Below, piece by piece: positions 1-10,435 of a stretch of 64,000 nucleotides of DNA. The stretch's first letter is position 1. Each line of letters starts with the position of its first letter. The stretch lies in assembly GCA_902806565.1 (NCBI GenBank), contig CADCXA010000027.1, forward strand, positions 1,116,001-1,180,000, written 5' to 3'. This DNA comes from Hypoxylon rubiginosum (Eukaryota; Ascomycota; Sordariomycetes; Xylariales; Hypoxylaceae). A program made the position numbers and the translations under genes. Under the pieces are notes generated by a model. The model was not told the origin of the DNA, did no database searches, and was given only the letters and a program-made list of their open reading frames with translations.

Positions 1-1
1 G

Positions 2-403
2 CCTGAAGAAGCGGCGGTGACGAGGGTCCGCTCGTTGGTCGAACAGAATCTCTGGAGGTTCGCGATGGAGCCGGGCGGACACACCGAGCGCGATTCGGAC
101 AGGACTGGCGACTTGGCACAGAAGGCCCGGGTCTCGAAATGGCACTTTCATCGAGTCTTCAAGGAAATAACGAGCATGACACCGGCGGAGTACGCAAATC
201 AACAAAGAGCTTTCAGGCCAGACTATTCATTACTAGAAGATGAGATCTGGACAAGTGTTTTTGGTAGCCTCACACCGAATATTACAGATACGCTCGGCGC
301 CCAGTACGAGGAGCCGAGTATAGATATCGACTGGGCAGCTCTGATCAACGACGATAACATGGCTCTTCTGATTGACGCGGAGAATTTGAGCAACGCATCT
401 TGA
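2..403 (+). CDS. Ada-like DNA-alkyl response protein, AraC-type HTH C-terminus (5' partial)
   Basis: The frame is already open at the window edge (from base 2) and ends at the TGA-flanked stop at 401-403, so the start and most of the N-terminus lie outside the window. About residues 35-65 of the visible part form a helix-turn-helix of the AraC/Ada type (LAQKARVSKWHFHRVFKE followed by TPAEYANQQR), the conserved second HTH helix and the stretch after it. In fungi this HTH normally follows the zinc-dependent Ada metal-binding domain, which senses methylphosphotriesters in DNA and acts in the alkylation response. That domain would be upstream and is not seen here. The roughly 65 residues after the HTH are acidic and carry no methyltransferase (PCHR) motif. 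The family assignment is good; the function in this organism is inferred. Confidence 0.75.
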   Translation, partial: PEEAAVTRVRSLVEQNLWRFAMEPGGHTERDSDRTGDLAQKARVSKWHFHRVFKEITSMTPAEYANQQRAFRPDYSLLEDEIWTSVFGSLTPNITDTLGAQYEEPSIDIDWAALINDDNMALLIDAENLSNAS

Positions 404-646
404 AGGATAGCCCCTGAACAACTATATTTACTGCTAGATCCCCAAGTAATCGTTTGTGATTATATCATAGTCAACTTTGGCTAATAAGGTGATAGAGTCG
501 TAAAAGAGACTATATCATACTTTCTTTTGCCGGGCGAGGTATCTATTCCATAATTAGCTGGTGCCTTTGCAACTTGACCCTGAGCCCCGTCCACTGCCGA
601 TTACCAACACATATTAACTTGCACCCTAAAGTAGTATTCACCAAAT

Positions 647-1478
647 ATGATATATATGATATATTGTGGTGAAGATTTGGGGTATATCAAGTCATGCGAC
701 GCCCCAGACTACGATAAAAACTTCGTCCGATGTGACGGCTGCCAAGTTGCTTTGTATTGCAGCAGCGAGCACCATCGAAGATGCAACATGATCAAGGATG
801 TCGAGACTCAGAGGCGCCGCCGTTCATTCCTTCCTCCACTGGATACTCCAGGAAGCCTTCTGGACATGCTAGAGGTACATGTTACTTTTCGTCTAGGCGT
901 CGCGCTGCGCCTAGGCCAAGAGCAAGAATGCTATGATCTTTTGAAACGGTTCAAAACGGACGAAGAATAGATACGTGGTCACGGGTTTCCGCCAGCCAAG
1001 CCCACAGACCCATTGGCTCACTTGCGGGATAACAGACTCGGTCCAGAGCTTGGTCAGCTCTTCTGCGCCCAGCTGCTCCATATCAGACGCTTGATTGATC
1101 TCCAGACTTTTAAAATTAGCGAGGGAGTCAATTCCAAGGGACCTACCGCAGGAACTCATCGATATGATCAAGGCGAGAGTGGTTGGTGATTCACTCAGCA
1201 GACAGCAAGACATATTGGAGCGCGAGGATCACAGCGAAGAGATCGAGCTTCTGGAGAAGCGTATCAAAAACGTCCACTACGCTGTCCGTAGTCGTGACGA
1301 GTTCCTCTGGTCCTCTTTCCTCTTTCCCTGCCCTCCATTTCCTTATCATTGCTATACACACGAGTTTGCAGGCGAAATGGCGAAAATCATGAAGCATATC
1401 CGGCCTTTTTGGGAAGAAACACCGCTTGCCTTCGGATTCATCCACCGACTCGAGTATAGGGAAGGGTGGTATTTCTAA
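647..1478 (+). pseudogene. MYND-type zinc-finger protein, broken copy
   Basis: The first frame (647-970) opens with a damaged MYND finger: a C followed by RCDGCQVALYCSSEHH, then CNMIKDVE. The usual residues between the last Cys/His ligands are missing. It then runs into a segment ending LRLGQEQECYDLLKRFKT, typical of a large fungal MYND-protein family. A TAG at 968-970 interrupts it, yet the same frame continues with family-like sequence (LFCAQLLHIRRLIDLQTF, about 1054-1107). Near 1105-1125 the similarity jumps by one base into the frame of 1095-1478, which has LPQELIDMIKARVVGD, a LEREDH segment and a C-terminal WEETP segment. One stop, one frameshift and a shortened finger make an inactive copy the simplest reading. 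An unrecognised intron cannot fully explain all three. No function should be assumed. Confidence 0.65.
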
Positions 1479-1709
1479 ATGAACACAATTGGAGAGACCA
1501 AGCTTCAAAGGGAGAAGCAGTATGGGTGCCGGTGCCTACTACCACGACTTGAGTTGAGGTAACAGACATGCTTCCCTTGTGTATTAAATACTTCATCCCC
1601 TGCCTAAGATAGTGTATAACAAACCCAACTAAACCATTACATAAGTTAGGTAAGCCGTGAAAACGTAGGTAAACCTCAAGTACACACATAGTCACCGTGA
1701 ATCCTCGCT

Positions 1710-2858
1710 TCACCCCTCCCTCCCCTCCTTAGAGAACTCGAACCTGCTGCTCTCCCTCAGCCACGTCTCCAAGTCCTGCAGCCGCGGCTCCCGCGCCCGG
1801 AGCGCAGCGACGTCGACGCCGTACCCGGCGCGCTCGAACCACGCGAACATGGTGCCGACGTGCTTGCCGGCGAGCACGTTGCGCACGGCCCAGCCCACGA
1901 CGGACCAGGCCTGCGGCAGCTCGCGGCCGGCCACGCGCCGGAAGATGGCGCGTGCCTCGTCTAATGTGAGCTCGTCGCCCGCGAGCCCGATCGCGCGCCC
2001 CCGGTACTCCGGCGAGTCCGGGTGCAGGAGCGCCTTGGCTGCGAATAGGCCGATGTCGCGCACGCTGACGATCTGCAGCTTGCGCGAGGACGGCATCGTG
2101 TACCATAAGGCGGCGAAGATCGTGCCGAATGTGCCCGGGTTTACTAGAATAGGTCAGTAAAGTAATTATTTAATGCTCATGTACTTCAAAGTTGCGAGAA
2201 CAGTGCTAAAGTGACAGTCTGAATTCTCAAGCGAGTGAAATACGAATGTCGAAAACAGGAGATACCTGATACGGTCGCAGAGTTTCTTAGGAGTTAGGTA
2301 GGTAAACAAGTACTCACAGTTATCCATAAACGCGACCGGCCGCAGGATCGTGTACGTGAGCGCCCCGCCCGAGCCGTCGCACGCGTTGCGCAGGTGCACC
2401 TCGACGTTGTGCTTCTGCTCGAAGTGCTCGATGTCGGTCGGCGTGTCCCAGGAGGCCGGCTCGCCGCCGCGGTCGACGCTGGAGAAGACGAAGTGGACCT
2501 TGCGGCCGGAAGCAGAACGTGCATGGGCCGCGGCAGCGTCCACCAGCCCCACGGCCTGCGGCTCCTCGTCCGGCGGCGTCGTATAACTAAAAACGGCGTC
2601 GATGGCCGGGTGCGCCGCGAAGATCGGCTCCGGCCGCCGGCTGTCGCCCTCGACGACCTCCAGGTCCAGCGTGGGGTGCTCCGACGCCAGCGCCTGCGCC
2701 TTGGGCGACGAGGCGGAACGCGTGAGCGCTAGCACCTTGATCTTGGTGGTCTTTGTTGGCGAGGGCGAGGCGGATAGCAGGTTCGCGAGCTCTGTGAGCA
2801 CGGAGCTCCCCTGTCGGCCTGTCGCGCCGACGACGAGGATGGTGCTTGGAGTAGACAT
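1710..2858 (-). CDS. NmrA-like family NAD(P)-binding protein (atypical SDR), two exons
   Basis: Exons 2858-2318 and 2143-1710 join to 975 nt (324 aa). The intron (2317-2144) starts GTGAGT and ends TTCTAG, and the join restores FMDNLNPGTFGTIFAALWYT, the segment expected in NmrA proteins. Residues 7-16 (ILVVGATGRQGSSV) are the glycine-rich Rossmann GxxGxxG motif. HFVFSSVDR lies mid-protein, and the second exon carries the SVRDIGLFAAKAL segment typical of the family. NmrA-like proteins bind NAD(P) and act either as redox sensors of transcription factors (as NmrA does for AreA in nitrogen repression) or as reductases. Which applies here cannot be read from sequence. The coding DNA is strongly G/C at third positions, unlike its flanks. 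The gene is transcribed towards the MYND relic; no partner gene is adjacent. Confidence 0.88.
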
Positions 2859-3686
2859 GGTCGAATACCTTCCGAGTGAGTGTAAGTAAGAGGAGGGTAG
2901 GTTAACTTGTAGTAGAGACTATGTCTAAGTTACGAGAAACGAATGTGAAAGAAGGCCAACAGATTCCACTTTGATCTTAAGGTGTAGGTAGCTCAGGTAT
3001 GAAGATGAACGTGGTGAGAAACGAAGTTTATTTTATTGACGTAGTTGAAACCTCGTGGCGTACGAGGTGGGTTGCTGTGTAAGTCGGACTTTGAGCTCTC
3101 ATTACACCGACCGTATAGCTGCTCTGAGTCTTGATTCGGTGGATAGGGGGATGCAGCTGAGACAAAAAAAGAAAGGATAATGCGCCTATCGATGGCGTCA
3201 GGGAGCAAATGGGAGAGGAATGACAGCACCATGTTTGCTATCCCTCGGTCCCGAGCTCGTGCGCAGAATCAGGAACGTTATACATGTGTCATATCCTACT
3301 ACCGTTGAATGTTTCACAATGGATATTGTTCCTAAGCACAAATCGTAAGCAATTATCTTGGCAATTTATTTATAGCATTGTTGATGTTCTAGTTGGACGT
3401 TTTCTTTCCAAGAATTATGTGATGTGATGTTGTGTAAAGATGTCGGCGCTTCCCTCTCATGACAAGATGAAATAGAGTCGGAGTCGGCACAAAATCATGT
3501 CTAAATCACCGTCTTTTCCCCTGATCCCCTGATCCCCTGATACATATGCATTAGCGCCCTTCGCGGAAAAGCAATGCATCAATCGCTCCAAAGGTCTAGA
3601 TGTACGCCCGTCGAATATGAATTCACCACTACGAATCACCAGCCACTCTCTCGTATCTCACAGCCTCTCGTATTTTCGTTTGATTC
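2859..3686. other. Intergenic: NmrA-like upstream region and siderophore acyltransferase 3' flank
   Basis: No supportable gene. The left part is the upstream region of the NmrA-like gene. Three exact copies of the 8-mer CCCCTGAT lie at 3518-3541. Confidence 0.6.
3518..3541. repeat. Tandem repeat, 8-bp unit x3
   Basis: CCCCTGAT occurs three times without interruption, in the 3' flank of the siderophore acyltransferase gene. Confidence 0.9.
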
Positions 3687-5257
3687 TCACATGGCTGGGC
3701 CCTCCCAAACGTCTCGTCTCAACCGGCAGAGCCACGCTCGCTTATGCGGGAAGGAAATCTCTTTCTCTCTGGCGAAGCCCGCTCTCTGGAGATGCTGGAT
3801 AAACCTGTGCATATGTCAATAAGCGGTAACGGTAACATGTGGACATCCGGAGATGCGGCTCACCTCGTGTTATCAACCCTCGGTTCGAGGCAAATATTCA
3901 TCGTGCGATAGTCTGCCTGCCAACACCAGTGGACGAGGCTGGATAGCCACTGTTGTACCTTTCCCCGCGCCCATTCCTCGCCAATAAGAACATGGATGCC
4001 TCGATCAAAGTCTTGCGCGTCATTGCCCATGTGGCGCCCTAGGGGATCCTCTTTCACCCAGTAAATCTCGAAATACCCGAAAGGTATGCCGTCCCACATG
4101 GCGATGGCCGGGAACGAATGGCGGGACTGGAGTGCATTCGAAAGAAAGTTAGGATGATACTCGCCCCAGAAGGCCGTGACTCTGGGGTTCGATAGCCACA
4201 TCTGAAGCAGCGAGCAATCGGATAAGGTGTTCAAATGCAGATTCTCCCTCTCGCCAGGCCCAACAGGCCCATGAGACGGGGCAGGCTTTGGCGAGAGAGA
4301 CGCTACGCGGAACGAAAGATACTTCCCCACGCTAGGTACGAAGCGGGTGTAGAAGATCTCTCCCATATGAGGAGGTTTCTGTCGTAGTGGATGCCGGATA
4401 TTGTTCGTCATTATATATTGCAACGGCGCTGGAGGAAAATAGGTTGGTAGATGAGAAGACGAATAATATGGGCCAACAGGTGAACTTGGCACTTCTGCAG
4501 TCAGGTGGTTGGATATGGCAGTTACTGTTATCGGGGATGCTTCGTTCCTGACTGGCGAGTTAGGCCGGCTGTTGTTTGGCGACCCTGGATACGATGGACT
4601 ATGTCTCAATGGCTGCAAGGTGAAGAGAAACAACCCGCTATGAATCTGCCAGAACATGCGTCGAGTGACAAACATCTGGTCCCATCCATGATTGGTCTCG
4701 GTGGAGGTCGGTCCAATAGATGAATCCAAGCTTGTGATCAGGCCCATACGCTCGAGCTTGGGAATCATATTCCGCGTGCGCAAGACGCCCTCCCGCTTCA
4801 CCTTGATGCGCCACTCTCCTTTAGGCCTTGCCTCGGGAGGAGCATACTTTGACTGCTCCGTCAAAACGTATGGCAAAGGTTCAGGCTGCTGGAAATACCA
4901 GTAGAGCGTCACCCACAGCATTAGCGCTATTTGGCGGGATTGGCTGGCGTGCGGCCTGAATTCGCTGCTCGACGGATTCGAAATAGATGAGATGAAGATT
5001 GTATCATTTTGCAAGGTCGGCTTGCTATACTTGTGAACATGGCTGTGTTTAGAGCGAGATTCGTTTGCGTCATCTTGGAGACTGAGACCGTGTAGATGGT
5101 CTTCGGGGTTGTCTTCGCTATGTAGAACTACTGTCCAGCCGACAGGAAAAGGCGCATGGTGATGATTGAGTTCGTTAGATTTGAAGAAAAGACCAGAGAA
5201 GACAGGCTGAACCGTAAAGCTCTGGCCGTCCGGTAAATGGACGACGGATGGTGCCAT
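3687..5257 (-). CDS. Siderophore biosynthesis N-acyltransferase (SidL/AceI- or SidF-like), two exons
   Basis: Exons 5257-3864 and 3804-3687 give 1512 nt (503 aa). The 59-bp intron has GTGAGC, a TTATTGAC branch-like site and CACAG; splicing it extends EPRVDNT into RFIQHLQRAGF and FPHKRAWL, the normal C-terminus. The C-terminal third is the GNAT-fold AlcB/IucB-type domain of hydroxamate siderophore enzymes: LSDCSLLQMWLSNPRV, FWGEYHP, FGYFEIYWVKEDPLGRH and DRGIHVLIGEEWARG. Such enzymes transfer an acyl group from acyl-CoA to N5-hydroxyornithine: acetyl for SidL, anhydromevalonyl for SidF. The length and the lack of a C-terminal peroxisomal SKL signal (it ends GPAM) favour a cytosolic SidL-type enzyme, but this is inference. 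The start ATG has a good context (caaATGGc). A GATAA core lies upstream at 5376-5380. A siderophore transporter lies about 31 kb away. Confidence 0.87.
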
Positions 5258-6366
5258 TTGTCCGTTATATTCGAACGCAAGGGTAATGTTATATGGTCAA
5301 AGGCCAAGGGTATGTGATTATGTCAAGGGCACGGAAGGGGTAGGATGCCATTCATCTCGACACTCGGGATCCACTGATAAGGCTTCAGTACCTACTAAAT
5401 ACTCGGCGACATGCTCATGCTGACATGTGACGGCGTATAAGGCGATGAAGCAGGAAGGCCACGTGAGACCTTGGGTATGCTGAAAAGGAGATTGATGCTG
5501 CGATAATAGTATGCCGTTTACAAATCAGAGGTGGCACGATACCAACAGGTTGGTTACGAATAGTTAGAAGCAAACGGCGACTCCGTTTCGTTTGTTTGCG
5601 CCAACGTCATACCACTTGACTGGCGCGTGCAAGAGGAGGACTGCTAGTGGGCCTGTCAGGATCTGCTTACAGCCTGTCGGAGCCTATGATGGCCTGTCAT
5701 TCGAGCATTCGAGGGGAAATCAGGGGATTGTGGTGTTAGTTTAGGGTCAATCTAGGACGGTAAACTTGCATGGGAGGACTAGAACCTCCCTCTTCCCCGG
5801 ATTCTGATCTGGATGGGCTGACAGCCGCATGCAGCAATCACAGGGACTGTAATAATAGGGACTTGGCGATATATTTAGCCGTGCCTAGGAATATCCAAGG
5901 AGCCATAGCAGCATAGCCAACCTAGAGGCAGGGTAGCGTAGCCCTACACAGATTCAATCATCCAATGAGCAAACGTTTATTACTGATGGATGTATATAGT
6001 ATCGACGTGTGGAGAGCCCGGTGAGCTAGTCTAATAAGTAGCTGTTGTAGTCTCAAGATCTGTAACCAGATGTTGTCTCGAAATCTCGCCCACGGAAGAA
6101 TCCGGTACGTTGCGCCGAGATGCTAATACGAAATACATTTTATTTTTAAATAATAATGAATTATGTAGGCAACTACTAATATAAAAAAAGTAACAACTGT
6201 TAGGTATGTACTTTGAGAAACAGAGGTGAGGAAGAAACCGAGATAATAAGCTTCTCTGTTCATTTGAGCGGTAATGTAATAATCAAGTACAAGTATCACT
6301 GCATAGATACATATAGATCTTCATAATCGCATTCATGCATTAAAGTAGACTATCGGGATCGGCGAT
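5258..6366. other. Intergenic: siderophore acyltransferase upstream region
   Basis: No gene seen. This is the upstream region of the minus-strand siderophore acyltransferase and contains scattered GATAA cores, for example at 5376-5380. From about 6120 it becomes A/T-rich up to the argininosuccinate lyase relic. Confidence 0.55.
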
Positions 6367-6407
6367 ATGTGTCAATTGAGTGATTTAGTTTTCATGTCTC
6401 GTTCTCA

Positions 6408-6760
6408 TAAGCAACGAGAAGCTTTGGGTTTGGATATCAAGCCTGAAAAGATGAAGACGGCCCTCGACCCTTTCATGCTTGCCACTGACATCGCTGACTA
6501 CCTCGTCCACAAGGGCGTGCCGTTCCGGGAGACACACCACATCTCCGACCGGGTGGTGGCCCTATCTGAGAAAATCGATACGCCGATGAATGAGCTCATG
6601 TACGACCAGCTCAAGTCCATCGATGCCCGCTTCGAGAAGGATATCGCCGACTCCTTTTGACTACGAGCGCAGCGTTGAGATGTGCTCCGCTAAGGGAGAC
6701 ACCGGCAAGGAGAGCGTCCTAGAGCAGATCAAAGTAACGAGACAGATGCTTAGTGCTTAA
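6408..6760 (+). pseudogene. Argininosuccinate lyase C-terminal relic, 5'-truncated and frameshifted
   Basis: From about 6436 the plus strand encodes IKPEKMKTALDPFMLATDIADYLVHKGVPF and then RETHHIS, followed by ALSEKIDTPMNEL and LKSIDARFEKDIADSF, the C-terminal part of argininosuccinate lyase (arginine/urea cycle). A run of four T at 6655-6658 throws the frame into TGA. Dropping one T continues the protein as DYERSVEMCSAKGDTGKES through VLEQIKV to TAA at 6758-6760, the true C-terminal region. The N-terminal three quarters, including the catalytic signature, are absent, and upstream codons (6367-6430) are not family-like. The usual G in HHISGRVVAL is D here and RSAKGGTSK is altered to CSAKGDTGK. 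The piece is intronless and is followed 36 bp later by a homopolymer block ending in A10. It is best read as a decaying partial duplicate; it cannot make active enzyme. Confidence 0.85.
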
Positions 6761-6796
6761 GCATTCTAGCACTTGCGCTACGAGACGGAACATACC

Positions 6797-6828
6797 TTTT
6801 TGGGGGGGTTTTTTTTTTAAAAAAAAAA
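6797..6828. repeat. Homopolymer block T5-G7-T10-A10
   Basis: Four pure runs sit back to back: T at 6797-6801, G at 6802-6808, T at 6809-6818 and A at 6819-6828. T10A10 is a perfect 20-bp palindrome. The block follows the argininosuccinate lyase relic by 36 bp and precedes the MCU stop by about 220 bp. Confidence 0.9.
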
Positions 6829-7047
6829 TGATGTACTAAAGGGTGCCGTTATCATAATTTGGCAAGAAAGTACCGGAATATCAGAAAATCCAAAGTCAGG
6901 TTTAGACAAAATGCTCTGCCTACATCTCAAAATCGAGCCTCGAAGGCCAGTTTTACTTCGCAATATTTCCAGTCCCAATACTACTACTACCAGTCAGAGC
7001 AAACTATTTTATATTTCTATGCGTTCATGTGCTGATTTAGGGTATCA

Positions 7048-8630
7048 TTACTCGTCGTTTTTACTTGACTTATGTTTCGAATTCTCCTTGCGATCCCTGC
7101 TTTCGCGCCTGCTGTCCCGCTCGCTGCTGTTATCGCCCTTGTCCTTCTTCTCCTCCTCCTGCTCTAGGACCTCCCGGACCCCCTCGCCGCCGAGGTCCTT
7201 CGTCTCGTCCCAGTCGACATCGTACTCCTCGGCCACGGTCCGGACCTCCCTCCGCAGCGCGTTCGCGTCGTCTACGAGGCCCTCCCACTTCCGGATGTCG
7301 AAGCCGCGCGTCTGGTAGAGGATGTTCTGGCGGCGCGAGACGGTGATCTTGAGCGCGGCCTGGTAGCTGAGGTCGCGGCTGACGAACAGGAAGTACAAGT
7401 AGCCCGCCATGATGGTAGTGAGCCCGGCCAGGTAGGTGATGGGCTCCATGAGGTCCCAACCCAGATCAGTGTGGAAGGTGAGGAAGTAGACGGCACCCCA
7501 CCAACCCGAGAGCGCGACGAAGCCGGCCTTGGCGACGCGGTGCACGCTCTGGTGGGCGAGCATGTCGCACTCGTGCTTGATCTTGGAGAGCTCGTTGATC
7601 TTGTGGGACATGCGGCGCAGGCGAACGCGCATGTAGTGAGTGCGGTCGTTGAAGCTGGGCACGCCGACGCGCATCTCAGCGCCGTGGCCCGTGATCTGGA
7701 TGGCGAACTCCCGCCCGCGCGCCGCGTCCCGGATGAAGTCACCGATCTCTGTCTGTTTTAGGTAATTTACATATATCAATAACTAACATAGGATTATACT
7801 TGACGATAGGACTTACAGAGCTGCTCCACCTCACCCAGTCCTTATGCTCGGCCGGCGTGTCCGCGCCCTCTCGCCCCAGGCCTGAGTAGGACGCGATGTT
7901 CGACTTCTCCTTCCCTACTCCCACCTTCTGCCCCGTCTCGTCCCGCTCGGTCCCTTCCGCCAGGAAATATATGTTAGGCATCTTCTCACGGCCATCGTCG
8001 TCCCGAACCGGCGGGAGCTCCGCCTGGATGAGGCGCTCGAGGTAGGATAGAGGTTGCTGGGGGTGGACCAGCAGTGCCAACGGCTGGATGTCCTCGTTCT
8101 GGGCAATAGACCGGAACTCGCCTTTGTTTCCGTGTTCGTCGTGCGTGGCGTCGACTGGAAGGGGGAGTATGAGTTTTAAGAGTCGGGTGGGCGTCGTTAA
8201 GAGCTTGCCTAGTCGCTTGTTAGGAGTTCTTTGCCTGAACTCATGCCGCTCGAGAGCAAGGAAACTGACCCTTCGTCATGGCTTTATTCATGCCCCGGTT
8301 CTCCTCGTTGACCGGGGGCTGGTCGGCACCCTCCCTCTGCCAGGGACGTCTGATCTGCTGCTTCGTAGCATCTTCAATTCCCGCCCGAACCTCCTTTTCC
8401 TGTGCAGCCTGGTCCCTCTGGTTTGTTTCTCTAGCTGTCTCGTCGCTAAGTTTACCCTCTCTCGCATACGGCGTCGCTACAAATTTTCGAAGGGAGGGAG
8501 TCGGTCCTGGTTTGGTCCGTACCGGGATCGAGGTATAGGTCTGGTTCGCAAGACGACGGCCAGCGAACTGCCGTAGGCTTGAGGCTGTCGAGGCTGTCAA
8601 CTGCGTATACGCCCTGAACGCATAGCTCAT
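7048..8630 (-). CDS. mcu: Mitochondrial calcium uniporter (MCU family), three exons
   Basis: Exons 8630-8270, 8154-7817 and 7752-7048 total 1404 nt (467 aa), with GTCAGT/CCAG and GTAAGT/ACAG introns in matching phase. The first ~60 residues are Ser/Thr/Arg-rich with few acids, as in a mitochondrial presequence. A coiled-coil-prone segment ([20 protein letters not shown], about 278-297) precedes TM1 (about 308-328). The pore signature is WDLMEP at about 332-337, matching WDxxEP with Leu in place of the Ile of animal MCU, so the selectivity-filter Asp and Glu are both present. TM2 is about 339-358. The C-terminal tail is charged ([20 protein letters not shown]) and probably faces the matrix. 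The protein conducts Ca2+ across the inner mitochondrial membrane. A CRE (8822-8829) and an E-box (8873-8878) lie close upstream. The last intron has an alternative acceptor 3 bp downstream. Confidence 0.92.
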
Positions 8631-8820
8631 CGCTGCTTCTATTTTCTATAGATTTTCTAATGATTCATTCGTCTTCTTTATTGTCATATTCCTGTACACG
8701 TAAAGGAAACGTACCTGTTCTCCTTCACAGCTCTAAAAAGCTGGCGGACCAAAAGCTCCATTTGAATGAATACTTGATGTGCCAAAACGTCAATGTCCAC
8801 TCTTTCGCTGTATTATTTTG

Positions 8821-8830
8821 GTGACGTCAC
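8821..8830. promoter_or_regulatory. Full CRE/ATF palindrome GTGACGTCAC upstream of MCU
   Basis: TGACGTCA (8822-8829) is the perfect palindromic site for CREB/ATF-type bZIP factors, which in fungi include the stress factors AtfA/Atf1. It lies about 190 bp upstream of the MCU start. Occupancy is inferred. Confidence 0.5.
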
Positions 8831-10183
8831 AAAGCGTCGCCAGTACCGCCAGTACCTGCTATGTTGGAAAGTCACGTGGATTTCATTCGCTAGCATCTTA
8901 TATAAGCTAGCAGGTTTCCTGGTTTCCCAGATTTAGAGCGGGTCCAAGAGAAGAGCTACGAAGTATCAAAGTACCTAGTATTAAGTATCGCCCACTCTTA
9001 AACCGCCATTGATCGTGGATGAAATAAATACCTACGCTACCTGCCTAATATTGACATCAACGCTTCAGCAGTCCAATGAAAGACTCATTACCTAGGAATC
9101 ACCTACAATTCGATTGTCGAATAGTACCTCAAAACTTAACAACTCTAGACTACCCATCTATGTGAAACATTTGACAGCCCCATGCCTTGAAGCAAGATCC
9201 GCCAGCAAATCCTCCACTAACAAGCCGACAAGCGACACCTGAAGTGTAGTACCAGGCTCGGCCTGCCTGCCCGCTAACGGGCTCTTGTGAGAAACAGTTG
9301 TTGATCAACGAAAGAACGAGAACGGATTGGTATCGTATGATACCTAGGTACCGTCTGTCTCAAGAGATTTACACAGCAGCAAAATGTAGTCGTTTACAGG
9401 AGACGGCCATGAGGCCATGAGGTTTCTCTTAAAAGGGCATGCGTGAGTTCGTTGGTCGGGAGAGGAAGTCTTAAGTCTCTCAGTGCCGCCAACATGCATT
9501 AAACTGATGCAATTCTCCCAACTTGTACCCGCAACTTGGGGTCGAGTTCGGCTTTTGAGTCCAGTAGCAATCGGCGAACCGCTATTTTTAGGCTGAGCTG
9601 ACCCTTTGCAGTCGCCCTGCGTTGCGGATCAGTTGGAATTCCTGGGCTGTGTCGAAAAGACGGCCAATCAGGTCCAATCATGGACATGGAAACGGGCGTT
9701 TCTATTGCCGCTGCGCGCGGCACAGCGAACTTGTCGCCCTGTTTCATTAGCCCCCCTCGGGAACTGGCTGTGCCCTCGGGCTCGTACTCGGACTCGACAA
9801 CTTTAGAGACATACGAGTGTCTGACACCGCTAGATGAGCGTCAGTGGCTACTCTTGACGAGAGATGCAAGACTCCAACTTATAACAAGGACATATTCCCA
9901 CAGTTTGGGGGAGGCTCGGTTAACCTTTCTTCGGATTGATCCCGCAATATCCTGTATTATCCTTCCGTATATACAATTACAAACAGCCCCCAAGTGACCG
10001 GTCATACATTATTGCTGCCTAGTTCAAGCGATTTTGGCGAATACTCTCTAGCATTCGTGTGTTGTCTCCTCATCAGCTCTAGACATCACCATAGTCTGAC
10101 GAACGGTGGAATCCCTTCATCGTTAACTACCACTTCAAATTTCTTTAAGTCTTACCTCTCAAGCCCCGAAAGAAAACGACACG
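8831..10183. other. Intergenic: distal MCU upstream DNA
   Basis: Apart from the E-box, nothing supportable is seen. Short open frames at 9606-9997 have no recognisable motifs and no clear splice partners. Confidence 0.5.
8873..8878. promoter_or_regulatory. E-box CACGTG upstream of MCU
   Basis: CACGTG is the core site of bHLH factors. It is 43 bp beyond the CRE, in the same MCU upstream region. Confidence 0.35.
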
Positions 10184-10435
10184 ATGTCTACGGTAGATAC
10201 GATGACGGTCAACGGCAACTTTCTGAAGGACTTCATCATCGCACTTGCAGTTGGATCCGTAGCGACCGTCCTGATATTAACACTTGTTTGTGTCCTTGCG
10301 CAATGTGGTCCACGGATATTCGGTCGTGTCACTCGAAGAGAACATTGGTTTGGCTCAACACTAGAGGAAGGACACCCACAAGAACTTCCTCTAGTAACTG
10401 GTACCTCCCATCTGGAGGTAGAGAAGTTCACCTGA
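10184..10435 (+). CDS. Small putative membrane protein (83 aa)
   Basis: A short intact frame with an A/C-rich start context (cgacacgATGTC). Residues about 15-40 (KDFIIALAVGSVATVLILTL and on) form one convincing hydrophobic membrane segment. It is followed by a short basic stretch (RIFGRVTRREH) and a mildly acidic tail, so the C-terminus would be cytosolic by the positive-inside rule. I recognise no family. A pyrimidine-rich leader precedes it. It could be a real small gene, the first exon of a larger one (GT sites occur near 10400), or chance. Confidence 0.3.
   Translation: MSTVDTMTVNGNFLKDFIIALAVGSVATVLILTLVCVLAQCGPRIFGRVTRREHWFGSTLEEGHPQELPLVTGTSHLEVEKFT

Noticed and set aside
2350..2732. 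Plus-strand frames opposite the NmrA-like exon 1
   Set aside because: They are antisense shadows created by strong G/C third-position bias of the real minus-strand gene.
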